From positions 62,001 to 126,000 of the forward strand of contig JAEYMU010000002.1 in the NCBI GenBank assembly GCA_023407175.1: a stretch of 64,000 bases of DNA, written 5' to 3'. The stretch comes from Bacillota bacterium. Its GTDB lineage: Bacteria; Bacillota_A; Clostridia; Lachnospirales; Lachnospiraceae. The notes under the pieces are model-generated. The model was given only the letters and a program-made list of their open reading frames with translations. It ran no database searches and was not told where the DNA came from. Of this stretch, positions 38,144 through 46,376 are shown one piece after another (the stretch's first letter is position 1; every line of letters starts with the position of its first letter). The position numbers and the translations under genes are program-made.

Positions 38144-38623
38144 ATGAAAAAAGAAGCGGTTCAGGCTTTTGCAACAAGAATAACGATGGCATCCAAAAGT
38201 GAACTCATTGTTATCCTGTATGAGATGATACTGGCAGAAATTGGGGAGGCAAGGGAGGCCTATGAAAAGGGTGAGCTTGCAGTATTTGACAGGGAATTAA
38301 AGAAAGCCCAGAAGTATATCAATGAGCTGATGGTACCTCTGGATTACAGTTATGCCATATCCTATGATTTAGTTAGTCTATATCTTTATGTGAATAAAAG
38401 AATTATTACAGCGATCATACGCAGAAAACCGGAATCACTGGACAGCGCAGAGACCGTTTTAAAGAAGCTGCTGACAGGCTTTGAAGGAGTCAGTAAAGCA
38501 GATAAGAGCGGCCCGATGATGCGCAACACACAGCAGCTCTATGCGGGCTTAACCTACGGCAAAGGCATACTAAATGAGACTTACATCAATCCTGATAACA
38601 GGAGCCGCGGGTTTATTGCATAA
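38144..38623 (+). CDS. fliS: Flagellar export chaperone FliS
   Basis: A 159-residue, mostly helical protein of FliS type, which binds the flagellin C-terminus and prevents early polymerisation. The order of AVQAFATRITMASKSELIVILYEMIL, a charged helix with REL and INELM, and LVSLYLYVNKRI fits the FliS four-helix bundle, though it is slightly longer than the classic 130 residues. The frame opens at 38129, but GGAGG five bases upstream of the ATG at 38144 decides the start. It lies 97 bases after the flagellin gene. Confidence 0.8.
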   Translation: MKKEAVQAFATRITMASKSELIVILYEMILAEIGEAREAYEKGELAVFDRELKKAQKYINELMVPLDYSYAISYDLVSLYLYVNKRIITAIIRRKPESLDSAETVLKKLLTGFEGVSKADKSGPMMRNTQQLYAGLTYGKGILNETYINPDNRSRGFIA

Positions 38624-38890
38624 ATAAGCCACTCAAAAGAGAAATAGCTGATATACAAAGGAAGTTCAGTGAGATACCTATCGAATTTGACAACGCACAA
38701 AAGCTTACGAAGCAAAAGAAAAGTGACTGGAGTACCAAAGATTCTTTTAAGTACAAAGGATGGCAAGTAGAGAACAAAAGCAGCAGAGAGAACTTAAGAG
38801 AACCAGCTACCTTAAAAATACGAAAGCACGGAAGGAATTCCGGTAAATCACAAAACAAAAGACAAAAATATAAGCTACATAAGCAAAATG

Positions 38891-38956
38891 AGCTGCCTCC
38901 AATTATCGTTGGCGTCCCTTAACCGGGGATGTCCACACGGATGATCGGAGGCAGCT
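38891..38956 (+). terminator. Terminator hairpin ending the flagellin-fliS transcript
   Basis: AGCTGCCTCC (38891-38900) pairs perfectly with GGAGGCAGCT (38947-38956), and the stem continues imperfectly inward (AATTATCGT against ACGGATGAT). It is followed by TATATTTTAT. This is the first terminator-like structure downstream of fliS. Confidence 0.65.
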
Positions 38957-38960
38957 TATA

Positions 38961-38994
38961 TTTTATCCGGTGCAAATCATTATGCAGGATAAAA
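38961..38994 (-). terminator. Terminator hairpin downstream of the DUF2508 gene
   Basis: TTTTATCC (38961-38968) pairs with GGATAAAA (38987-38994), with a further TGCA/TGCA step inside. It lies just past the 3' end of the minus-strand DUF2508 gene, whose stop codon is at 39001. Confidence 0.5.
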
Positions 38995-39000
38995 CTGCCG

Positions 39001-39219
39001 TCAGCAGAAATTAGTATTCGTGGCTTTAGCCTCCTTAAGCAGGAAACGGTATCTGTTCTGCACAGCGTTCATCTCATAGATACAGCTGTCGATCAGGTCG
39101 GGGTCCACAACGTTTTGAAAGTTGGAATAGGCAGCTTCCATTGCAATCTTTGTCTTATTTATCTCGTTAATCAGGTAATTATCTTTCGGAGGCCTTTTCT
39201 TTCGAAATAATCCCATCAC
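39001..39219 (-). CDS. DUF2508 (YaaL-like) small protein
   Basis: A 72-residue soluble protein. The sequence ending in DPDLIDSCIYEMNAVQNRY and FLLKEAK matches the YaaL/DUF2508 pattern that usually sits between recR and bofA in Firmicutes. Here it is divergent from the bofA-like gene, with 138 bases between them. The ATG at 39219 is directly followed by a second ATG; GGTTGGTG upstream could serve either. Function is unknown in the family. Confidence 0.8.
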   Translation of the reverse strand: MMGLFRKKRPPKDNYLINEINKTKIAMEAAYSNFQNVVDPDLIDSCIYEMNAVQNRYRFLLKEAKATNTNFC

Positions 39220-39357
39220 ATCACCAACCTTATATATGATTTTGTAATAGTATAGTCAAATTATTTGCCAATTATTCTATTGAATAACATAAAATGGCTT
39301 TCAGTGTATATAAATGTAGTAGGAAAGAAAAGAAACAAACCTATCGTAAGGAAAGGA

Positions 39358-39648
39358 ATGGATAGCGGCATGAGTACGGAAAGCATTATATTTATTATAA
39401 TCATTGCAGCCTGTGTTATATTCATAGGTATCTGTATTTTGAGGCGCAGACCGGATATGATTCTTAATTTTGGACTTCGGGCCTGTATCGGTACGCTGGG
39501 AATTTACCTTGTCGATCTTATATTAAAAAGCAAGGGCTATGATTATAGTGTAGGTATCAATGGAGCAACCATATTGACCAATGGACTGCTGGGAGTGCCG
39601 GGCTTTTTAATGCTGTACGGACTGGCTGTGTACTATGTATTGGTTTGA
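39358..39648 (+). CDS. bofA: BofA-family protein (pro-sigma-K processing inhibitor-like)
   Basis: A 96-residue membrane protein. The frame opens at 39265, but GGAAAGGA directly before the ATG at 39358 supports that start. It has an N-terminal membrane segment (SIIFIIIIAACVIFIGICIL) and the BofA C-terminal signature with NGATILTNGLLGVPGFLMLYGL. BofA anchors and inhibits SpoIVFB in the mother cell during sporulation in Bacillus; in clostridia its role is less clear. It supports a spore-forming host lineage. Confidence 0.82.
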   Translation: MDSGMSTESIIFIIIIAACVIFIGICILRRRPDMILNFGLRACIGTLGIYLVDLILKSKGYDYSVGINGATILTNGLLGVPGFLMLYGLAVYYVLV

Positions 39649-39804
39649 CGAATATTACCTCCGTTGTCTCTATTGACTCCGGGATTTAAATAATGATATG
39701 ATTCAGGAGAAACATATAATCTTACTGTGAGGGTGAGCGCCAGCGAATCCTCTGTTTTTGTTTCACTGGAATAGCATGATACCTAAATTTAAGGGGGTCC
39801 ATTG

Positions 39805-40656
39805 ATGAAATTAAAATTACCGGTTGATAAAAAGAAGGATTTACTAACGGTATCGCAGTTTTCCCAAATCAAGAACATGACTGCGGAAACGCTCAGGTAT
39901 TATGACAGAATAGGATTATTTGAACCGGATTATATCGATCCCGCTACACAGTACCGCTATTATTCCATCTTACGGTATGAGGAGGTCGGAACCATCAAGC
40001 AGCTGCGGCAGTTGGGTATGTCGGTGGAGCAGATACAGGAATATTTTAATAATAAGAATATCAATAAATCCTATACGATGCTGAATGAGCTTTACAGTGA
40101 CTTTAAAAAAAGAGTCAGGGAGCTTAATATTATGAAAAAGGAGCTCTGTAATAAGCTGAAATTTATGGAAGAGATTATGAACCATAATTTGGTGGGTGAG
40201 GCCTATGTTCAGGAGTATCCGAAGCGCTTTGTCATTCATAAGGATAAGCCGCAGCAAAGTCTGGTTGAATTCGGTAAGGATATGATTGAGCTGGAGAATT
40301 CATTAAACGAAATTGCGCCGATTCTCGGCAATGAAAGAGAGGGCGGAATTATTCCGTGGGAAACCGCAATTACGGAGCAGGTGAATTCACCCTGCATTCC
40401 TTTCATTTTTACGAAGAAATTAAACCGTAAAATGGGACATGTTATGCCGGCCGGAAAATATATCTGTGCCTGCTATAACGGCTATTATCTGAAGGCCGAG
40501 AAGCCCGCATACGATGCAATTCTTAAGCTAATCAGGGAGCAGAACTATAAGGTTGACAGTGATATTATCGCATGTGTTTTGATCGGACCGACAACTACGG
40601 ATTATACGGAAGAAATGCTGGTCGAGCTACAGGTTAAGGTAATAGAGAATGCTTGA
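39805..40656 (+). CDS. MerR-family transcriptional regulator with effector domain
   Basis: A 283-residue MerR regulator of the BmrR/BltR kind. The N-terminal winged helix is clear (LLTVSQFSQI, TAETLRYYDRIGLFEPDYID, YRYYS; about residues 13-85), followed by a dimerising coiled coil (about 90-130) and a GyrI-like ligand domain (about 140-280) suited to small hydrophobic molecules. GGGGG precedes the ATG; a TTG one codon earlier is not needed. It is transcribed in the same direction as the P-II cluster, but a strong promoter at 40690 separates them, so control of that cluster is only a possibility. Confidence 0.88.
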   Translation: MKLKLPVDKKKDLLTVSQFSQIKNMTAETLRYYDRIGLFEPDYIDPATQYRYYSILRYEEVGTIKQLRQLGMSVEQIQEYFNNKNINKSYTMLNELYSDFKKRVRELNIMKKELCNKLKFMEEIMNHNLVGEAYVQEYPKRFVIHKDKPQQSLVEFGKDMIELENSLNEIAPILGNEREGGIIPWETAITEQVNSPCIPFIFTKKLNRKMGHVMPAGKYICACYNGYYLKAEKPAYDAILKLIREQNYKVDSDIIACVLIGPTTTDYTEEMLVELQVKVIENA

Positions 40657-40689
40657 ATTATATGGAAAAAAACTTTGCATAAAAATCTA

Positions 40690-40771
40690 TTGACATTTGT
40701 GTTACACAAAGGATTATAATATGCTCAATTTTAAACAGCTCAATGGCGAGTAGCTTTGCCATTGGGCTGTT
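40690..40771 (+). promoter_or_regulatory. Strong promoter and leader stem-loop of the P-II/transport cluster
   Basis: TTGACA (40690-40695) and TATAAT (40715-40720) are 19 bases apart; ATTATA at 40713 gives a 17-base spacing. Transcription would begin near 40727. Almost at once comes a 14 bp stem, AACAGC-T-CAATGGC (40734-40747) with GCCATTG-G-GCTGTT (40758-40771), with one U-G wobble and a ten-base loop, followed by AGTTTTAT. The ribosome site AGGGAGG follows 16 bases later. The position suggests a leader attenuator or a transcript-stabilising hairpin. Confidence 0.6.
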
Positions 40772-40797
40772 AGTTTTATAAAAAGGGAGGAATTAGC

Positions 40798-41148
40798 ATG
40801 AAGGAAATTGTTATTATCATCAGACCGGAGAAGCTGGAAACCGTAAAGGAGATTTTAAGTAACAGGCAGTGCGGCGGTATGACGATTTCAAGCGTCATGG
40901 GCTGCGGAACCCAAAGGGGTGCGACAGAGCAGACAGTGAATGTAATTAAGGGCTTTAAGACGAATATTAATCTTTTGCCAAAAATTCGTGTGGAGGCAGT
41001 TGTTAAGGACGAGACAGTGGAGGATATCATAGCCGATATCCGTGATAAGGTAGCTACAGGCAATGTAGGTGACGGTAAAATCTTCCTTCGCTCCATGGAG
41101 GATGCAATACGGATCAGGACCGGAGAGCGCGGTGACAAGGCGCTATAG
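40798..41148 (+). CDS. P-II family nitrogen regulator lacking Tyr51
   Basis: A 116-residue P-II signalling protein. MKEIVIIIRPEKLETVKEIL opens the fold, INLLPKIRVEAVVKDETVEDI and TGNVGDGKIF form the ATP site, and IRIRTGERGDKAL ends it. Such trimers sense ATP/ADP and 2-oxoglutarate and bind targets through the T-loop. The T-loop (about 37-55) has Lys at position 51 and no Tyr in the loop, so uridylylation as in GlnB is not possible. It heads a cluster with a polyamine-type ABC system and amide hydrolases, so it probably governs that uptake or its expression. AGGGAGG precedes the ATG. Confidence 0.9.
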   Translation: MKEIVIIIRPEKLETVKEILSNRQCGGMTISSVMGCGTQRGATEQTVNVIKGFKTNINLLPKIRVEAVVKDETVEDIIADIRDKVATGNVGDGKIFLRSMEDAIRIRTGERGDKAL

Positions 41149-41242
41149 AAAAGGCTGCAGAAACAGGCAGATATCGTGAACTGGGAATTGGATAAATATC
41201 CGGACAGAAACTGAAATTGGAGGAAGGAATGGAGGATTGGTT

Positions 41243-42361
41243 ATGAGTAAGTCCATTGTTGAGCTTAGTAATGTGAACAAAATGTATGGAACCAATCATG
41301 TTGTTAGGGACCTGAACCTTCAGATTAACGAGGGTGAATTCCTTACGCTGCTGGGCTCCTCAGGCTGCGGGAAGACAACGACATTGCGCATGATAGCCGG
41401 ATTTGAAGAACCTACCGAGGGCAATATCCTGGTAGAGGGTATATCGGTGGAGAATAAGGAGCCCTTTGAAAGAAATGTAAATACCGTATTTCAAAGCTAT
41501 GCGTTATTCCCGCATATGACTATTTATGACAATGTCGCTTATGGACTTAAGATTAAGAAGGTAAAAAAGGATATCATCAGGCAGCGTGTTACCGAGATGC
41601 TGGAACTGGTACAGCTAAGCGGCTATGAAAAGAGGTATCCCAAGCAGCTGTCCGGCGGACAAAGGCAAAGAGTGGCAATTGCGAGAGCTCTGATTAACAA
41701 ACCCAGAGTACTGCTGCTGGATGAGCCTCTGGGAGCTCTTGATCTTAAGCTGAGAAAGCAGATGCAGCTGGAATTAAAGCAGCTTCAAAAATCCCTTGGT
41801 ATCACCTTTGTTTATGTAACCCATGACCAGGAGGAAGCACTTACCATGAGTGACCGTATCGGCATCATGCATGAGGGCATACTGGAGCAATTGGGGACAC
41901 CGGCACAGATTTACGAAAAGCCGGCCACCCGGTTTGTCGCCTCCTTTATCGGTGAGACCAACCTCTTTGACGGAATGGTAGCCTCCATATCAGAGGAGGA
42001 GATTTTCATTACTCTGGAATACGGGACAATCAGGGCAAAGGGTACGGGCTTTCAGGAAGGAGAGCTGGTCAGTGTATCGGCCAGGCCGGAGCGGATTTTA
42101 ATCAGCGAAGCACCGGTGGAGGGCTTTACTCTGTGCGGAATAGTCAAGGACCATATCTATATCGGAAGCGTCATTAAAATCATCGTTGCCATGGGAAATG
42201 GACAGGAGATCAAGGTGGAGCGTCTTTCCAGGGAAGTAATCCCGGGGATCGGAGCGACGGTATATCCCTACTGGCAGGAGGAAGAGGCCGTATTGCTTCA
42301 TTCCATGGACCAGACCTTCTATCATGCGGTTGAGAATATTGTAATGAAGTCAGAAGAGTAA
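41243..42361 (+). CDS. potA: ABC transporter ATPase, spermidine/putrescine (PotA) type
   Basis: A 372-residue ATPase. Walker A is GSSGCGKTT (near residue 38), the signature is LSGGQRQRVAIARAL and Walker B is RVLLLDEPLGALD. A C-terminal TOBE domain (about 290-360) is as in PotA. GGAGG is seven bases before the ATG at 41243; a TTG two codons earlier is not needed. It is followed by two matching permeases and, after a nitrilase gene, a PotD-type binding protein. The substrate may be a polyamine or another small cationic or amide-bearing compound. Confidence 0.92.
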   Translation: MSKSIVELSNVNKMYGTNHVVRDLNLQINEGEFLTLLGSSGCGKTTTLRMIAGFEEPTEGNILVEGISVENKEPFERNVNTVFQSYALFPHMTIYDNVAYGLKIKKVKKDIIRQRVTEMLELVQLSGYEKRYPKQLSGGQRQRVAIARALINKPRVLLLDEPLGALDLKLRKQMQLELKQLQKSLGITFVYVTHDQEEALTMSDRIGIMHEGILEQLGTPAQIYEKPATRFVASFIGETNLFDGMVASISEEEIFITLEYGTIRAKGTGFQEGELVSVSARPERILISEAPVEGFTLCGIVKDHIYIGSVIKIIVAMGNGQEIKVERLSREVIPGIGATVYPYWQEEEAVLLHSMDQTFYHAVENIVMKSEE

Positions 42362-42436
42362 CACGTGATTTTTATTATTTGTAATGCGCAGAGTCTTTTT
42401 CATGAGGCTATGGGCTGCGCAGAAATGAGGTAGAAC

Positions 42437-43336
42437 ATGAAAGAGACAGTGAACGGGAAAAAAAGAAAAATGAGCTTCCAGGCATTTAAGCGGTGGCAGC
42501 TGCCGAAGCTGGTGCATATCCTTCCGCTGGCAATCGCCATGGTTGTGTTTGTCGTAATACCTCTGACATATATCTTTGTGATCAGCTTTTGCAGTAAGGA
42601 ATCCTATAAGCTGGTGGTATACAAATTCAACCTGCAAAACTATATCAGCATTTTCCAAAGTACCTATCTTAAGGTATTCTGGGACTCACTGGTAATGGCC
42701 TTTGAGACCACGGCACTCTGTATCCTGATTGCCTATCCCTTTGCCTACTTTGTCTGTAAGAAGGGGAAATTCGTGAAATCCATCTGCATGATGTTTGTTA
42801 TCATCCCCTTTTTTACAAGCTCCATTGTAAGAACCTACGGCTGGATGGTTATCTTAAGGACAGAGGGTGTGATCAATACCCTGCTGATGTCACTTCATAT
42901 TATCAAGGAGCCCCTGCAAATGCTGTATACCAACGGCAGTGTAATCATCGGCATGGCGTATACCTTCCTTCCGTTTATGATATTGCCCCTGGTATCCTCC
43001 ATCGGAAAGCTGGATGCAAGCCTGCTGGAGGCCTCCTCAGACCTGGGAGCCAAAAAGAGTGTAACCTTCCTGCATGTGACCCTGCCCCTTACAATGCCCG
43101 GTGTTTTTGCCGGAACCATCATGGTATTCATTCCTTCCTTAGGGTACTTCTATATCCCGGAAATGCTTGGAGGCAGCAAGGTAATGCTGGTAGGCAACCT
43201 AATTAAGAATCAGTTTTATGTTGCAAGAAACTGGCCCTTTGGCGCGGCACTGTCGGTATTTATGATTATCCTGACATTAATTCTGGTATCTCTTTATAAG
43301 AAGACCGGCGGCGATGTCAACGAGCTTGGATTATAG
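42437..43336 (+). CDS. potB: ABC transporter permease, PotB type
   Basis: A 299-residue permease with about six membrane segments and the EAA-loop motif EASSDLGAKKSVTFLHVTLP, typical of the PotB/PotH branch. The N-terminus is basic. GAGG lies seven bases before the ATG. It is 11 bases upstream of the partner permease, so the two are co-translated. Confidence 0.92.
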   Translation: MKETVNGKKRKMSFQAFKRWQLPKLVHILPLAIAMVVFVVIPLTYIFVISFCSKESYKLVVYKFNLQNYISIFQSTYLKVFWDSLVMAFETTALCILIAYPFAYFVCKKGKFVKSICMMFVIIPFFTSSIVRTYGWMVILRTEGVINTLLMSLHIIKEPLQMLYTNGSVIIGMAYTFLPFMILPLVSSIGKLDASLLEASSDLGAKKSVTFLHVTLPLTMPGVFAGTIMVFIPSLGYFYIPEMLGGSKVMLVGNLIKNQFYVARNWPFGAALSVFMIILTLILVSLYKKTGGDVNELGL

Positions 43337-43347
43337 GAGGTGGCAGC

Positions 43348-44145
43348 ATGGGAAAGCCTAAGAAAAGGGAAAATGTTTACCTTGGTTTCGTATTTTTATT
43401 TATCTATCTGCCGGTTATTATATTATTTGTCTTTTCCTTTAATACATCATCCCTGAATGTTGTATGGGAAGGCTTCACCTTCGACTGGTATGTGAAGCTC
43501 CTGTCCTCCTCCTCGGATATTATGTCCGCCTTTTGGAACTCGGTTGTCGTAGCCACAGGGACTACAATCGTTTCTACCATTATCGGTACCCTGGGAGCCA
43601 TCGGCATGGCGAAATATAAATTTATCGGAAAGAAGACACTGGACGCGGTTTTGTATATCCCGATTGTTATCCCCGAGATTGTACTCGGTATTGCATTGCT
43701 GTCTTATTTTACAACAATTAAGATTGCACTGGGCATGACAGCGCTGATTATTGCGCATTCCAGCTTCTGCATCCCCTTTGTAATAAATAACGTGAGGGCA
43801 AGGCTGGCCGGCTTTGACAGATCTGTTGAGGAAGCCTCTTTAGACCTGGGAGCCAACAGATGGCAAACCCTGACGAAGGTAACGCTCCCGATCATTATGC
43901 CCGGTATTACGGCTGGAGCAATGCTATCCTTTGCCTTATCCATGGACGATATCATCATCAGCTTTTTTGTAACCAGTGCAAACAGTACGACTCTGCCGGT
44001 TAAAATCCTTTCCATGGTAAGGACCGGTGTTACACCTGAAGTAAATGCACTCTGCATCCTGCTATTGCTGCTATCCGTGGTACTGGTAGGCGGGGCCAAT
44101 CTGGTCAATGCAAAGCGTGATAAAAATTATGGTCTGGATGAATAG
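43348..44145 (+). CDS. potC: ABC transporter permease, PotC type
   Basis: A 265-residue permease with about six membrane segments. The EAA loop is EEASLDLGANRWQTLTKVTLP and SMDDIIISFFVTSA is characteristic of the PotC/PotI branch. AGGAGG precedes the ATG. It forms the membrane channel with the PotB-like protein. The next gene is a nitrilase 21 bases downstream, which is unusual for a pot operon. Confidence 0.92.
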   Translation: MGKPKKRENVYLGFVFLFIYLPVIILFVFSFNTSSLNVVWEGFTFDWYVKLLSSSSDIMSAFWNSVVVATGTTIVSTIIGTLGAIGMAKYKFIGKKTLDAVLYIPIVIPEIVLGIALLSYFTTIKIALGMTALIIAHSSFCIPFVINNVRARLAGFDRSVEEASLDLGANRWQTLTKVTLPIIMPGITAGAMLSFALSMDDIIISFFVTSANSTTLPVKILSMVRTGVTPEVNALCILLLLLSVVLVGGANLVNAKRDKNYGLDE

Positions 44146-44166
44146 CTCAGGGAAAGAGGTGATTAA

Positions 44167-44991
44167 ATGAAGCTAAATTTGGCCTGTGCACAGATTGCTC
44201 CCGAGCGTATGGAGAAGGAGAAAAATATTGATAAAATCTGTGCTTATATTATAAAAATTATGACAGAGAAGCCGAATACGGATTTGATTGTCTTTCCGGA
44301 GCTTGCCACCTCAGGCTGTGAGGGAGACAAGCCGGAATTCGACAGGCTTGCCGAATATTACGGTAAGGGAGAGAGCTTTTGTCGAATCGGTGAGCTGGCG
44401 AAAAAATATCAGGTACATATTATCTATGGTTATCCCCAGAGGGACGATCAGGTGATGGATGTACTGTACAATGCGATTGCATTGATTGACAGCAGCGGAG
44501 AAGCAGCCGGCAATTATCAGAAGGTGCATCCCTTTGGCAAGGAAGTGCTATGGATGAGACCGGGGCATGAATTTCCGGTATTTGATACTAAAATCGGAAA
44601 AATCGGAATTATGAACTGCTGGGATACGGCATTTCCTGAGGTTGCAAGAATTTATGCCTTAAAGGGGGCGCAGCTTCTAACCTCGTCAGCCAACTGGGAG
44701 GACCCATATTTCGAGGATTGGGACCTTTGTACAAAAGCACGCTGCCTTGATAATATTCTTCCGATGGCGGCATGCAACCGGGTGGGAAAGGATATTCAGC
44801 TATCCTTTTTCGGGCACAGCTGCATTCTATCCGGCGTGGGCAAGATAGTATCCGGCCTGATGGAACCGGTGGAAGGCTGTGTATATGGTGAGGTGGATAC
44901 GGAGGAGACAAGACAGAAGAGAACCACCTACTATACTTATTTTACGGACCGTAAGCCGGGACTTTACGAGGAAATTGTGAGAGAGTATTAG
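44167..44991 (+). CDS. Carbon-nitrogen hydrolase (nitrilase superfamily)
   Basis: A 274-residue cytoplasmic amidase with a complete catalytic triad: Glu45 in VFPELATSG, Lys119 in YQKVHPFG and Cys151 in NCWDTAFPE. Members hydrolyse amides, nitriles or carbamoyl groups. The gene lies inside the transporter set, between the permease and the binding-protein genes, so it should act on what is imported. The nearest branch is unclear; omega-amidase and N-carbamoyl amidase types are both possible. Confidence 0.88.
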   Translation: MKLNLACAQIAPERMEKEKNIDKICAYIIKIMTEKPNTDLIVFPELATSGCEGDKPEFDRLAEYYGKGESFCRIGELAKKYQVHIIYGYPQRDDQVMDVLYNAIALIDSSGEAAGNYQKVHPFGKEVLWMRPGHEFPVFDTKIGKIGIMNCWDTAFPEVARIYALKGAQLLTSSANWEDPYFEDWDLCTKARCLDNILPMAACNRVGKDIQLSFFGHSCILSGVGKIVSGLMEPVEGCVYGEVDTEETRQKRTTYYTYFTDRKPGLYEEIVREY

Positions 44992-45059
44992 GACAGTAGT
45001 TACGCAATGAACACTTCATTGCTGTAAATAAAAAGGAAGTATAAAAGGAGGAAATGGAT

Positions 45060-46109
45060 ATGAAGAAAAAAATGTTAGCGATAGTACTTTGTATGCTGCT
45101 TCTGGCAACCGTAAGCTTTACCGGCTGTAGCAAATCTGACAGTAAGGTGGTAAATGTTTATACGTTTGTTGGATACATGCAGGAGCCTGTTATCTCAAAT
45201 TTTGAGAAGGAGACGGGAATTAAGATCAATCTTACAGAATTCTCTACCAATGAGGAAATGCTGGCTAAGCTGCAGTCCGGGGGCTTGGGACAGTATGATG
45301 TCATGATGTGCGGTGACTATATGATTGAAACCATGATTAAGCTGGGCGGATTAATTCAGGAACTGGATAAGAGCAAAATTCCCAATATGACAAATGTCGA
45401 CTCGCAGTACTTAGGCCAGTATTGGGACCCTGATAATACCTACAGTCTACCCTTTATGACCGGCTATTACGCAATTACCATCAACCGAGACAAATATCCG
45501 GATGCGGTGGTTGATTCCGTGGCCGACCTTTGGGACCCTCAATTTGCCAATGACATGATGATACTGGATGATGAGAGGGCGGATATTGCCCTTGCGCTGT
45601 TAAAGCTCGGTTATGATGTAAATGAGGTGGATCAGGCAAAGCTGGATGAAGCGGCAGCTGAAATGGATGCCTTAAAGAGCAATATCAAGTTCTTTGACAG
45701 CAGTGACCCGAAATCCAAGCTGGTTAGCGAGGAATGCGGCATAGCATACACCTGGAACTCCGAAATCCTAAGAGCACAGAAGGAGGGAGCAAATTGGGAG
45801 CTTTGTCTTCCCGAGGAGGGCGTGGTTCTCTGGACAGATAACTTCTGTGTCCCGGAGAAGGCACCCAATGCCGACAATGCCTATACCTTCATCAACTGGA
45901 TTCTGGACGGTAAAAATCATGCAACCTTTGATGACTATTTGTGCTATGGTGTTCCCAATACCGCATCTGTTGATCTGCTTCCTGATTTTATCAAGAACAG
46001 CGAATGTGCTTACCTGCCTTCCGATGTCTTAAGCAAGAGCGTATATGTTAAGGATATCGGTGATATGCTTACAAGCTATGATGAAATCTGGACGAAGTTC
46101 AAACAGTAG
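45060..46109 (+). CDS. potD: Polyamine-type extracellular solute-binding lipoprotein (PotD-like)
   Basis: A 349-residue lipoprotein with lipobox Cys23 (SFTGC). The opening VVNVYTFVGYMQEPVISNFEK and the segment YDVMMCGDYMIETM match the PotD/PotF fold. The second ATG (45060) is preferred over 45054 because GGAGG is eight bases upstream of it. An 8 bp hairpin (45004-45022) lies between the nitrilase gene and this one. The typical polyamine-binding aromatic and acidic residues cannot be checked here, so the ligand is open. Confidence 0.88.
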   Translation: MKKKMLAIVLCMLLLATVSFTGCSKSDSKVVNVYTFVGYMQEPVISNFEKETGIKINLTEFSTNEEMLAKLQSGGLGQYDVMMCGDYMIETMIKLGGLIQELDKSKIPNMTNVDSQYLGQYWDPDNTYSLPFMTGYYAITINRDKYPDAVVDSVADLWDPQFANDMMILDDERADIALALLKLGYDVNEVDQAKLDEAAAEMDALKSNIKFFDSSDPKSKLVSEECGIAYTWNSEILRAQKEGANWELCLPEEGVVLWTDNFCVPEKAPNADNAYTFINWILDGKNHATFDDYLCYGVPNTASVDLLPDFIKNSECAYLPSDVLSKSVYVKDIGDMLTSYDEIWTKFKQ

Positions 46110-46157
46110 GCTTGCTGTAGGATGATTTGAGACAGTTTTGCCGTGCGCAAAGCAGGA

Positions 46158-46180
46158 GGGGAAGCAGAATATGCTTCCCC
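46158..46180 (+). terminator. Short GC hairpin after potD
   Basis: GGGGAAGCA (46158-46166) pairs with TGCTTCCCC (46172-46180) around a five-base loop, followed by GATTTAATAA. It is a weak terminator by its T tract and may only protect the 3' end of the transporter mRNA. Confidence 0.5.
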
Positions 46181-46196
46181 GATTTAATAATACCGC

Positions 46197-46345
46197 AGAT
46201 AATTGCGAAGCTTACAAAGGTAAATAATTTTCTGAATAACTGATACAATTTCGAAGCGGAAGTTAAGCGGAAGGAGCGTTGGAGCGGAGAAATTTGTATC
46301 AGCTGTTTAGAAAATTTAGTAGATTATATTGCTTCGCAATCATCT
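46197..46345 (+). repeat. Nested inverted repeat (structured element) before the amidohydrolase genes
   Basis: Outer arms AGATAATTGCGAAGC (46197-46211) and GCTTCGCAATCATCT (46331-46345) enclose inner arms of about 27 bases (46226-46252 and 46289-46316). The inner arms pair with one bulge, two G-U wobbles and one mismatch. The 36-base loop is purine-rich and repeats AGCGGA-like words. The whole element is about 150 bases. It might be a small palindromic repeat element or a folded leader RNA for the genes at 46377. Confidence 0.6.
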
Positions 46346-46376
46346 AAATAATACCGGTAAAGGAGAAAAGGACATC

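Larger units (their letters stand above)
38624..39000. other. Gap after fliS: start-less open frame and two hairpins
   Basis: This 377-base gap has no ordinary gene. On the plus strand a frame stays open from 38599 to a TAA at 38920-38922 (107 codons, beginning inside fliS in the -1 frame) but has no ATG, GTG or TTG start. Its content is lysine- and glutamine-rich, which purine-rich DNA can give by chance. A hairpin at 38891-38956 overlaps its end, and a second hairpin lies at 38961-38994. The antisense open frames here carry no recognisable signature. Confidence 0.4.

Noticed and set aside
38613..38858. 81-codon antisense open frame after fliS
   Set aside because: No ribosome site and no recognisable motif; its frame runs into fliS.
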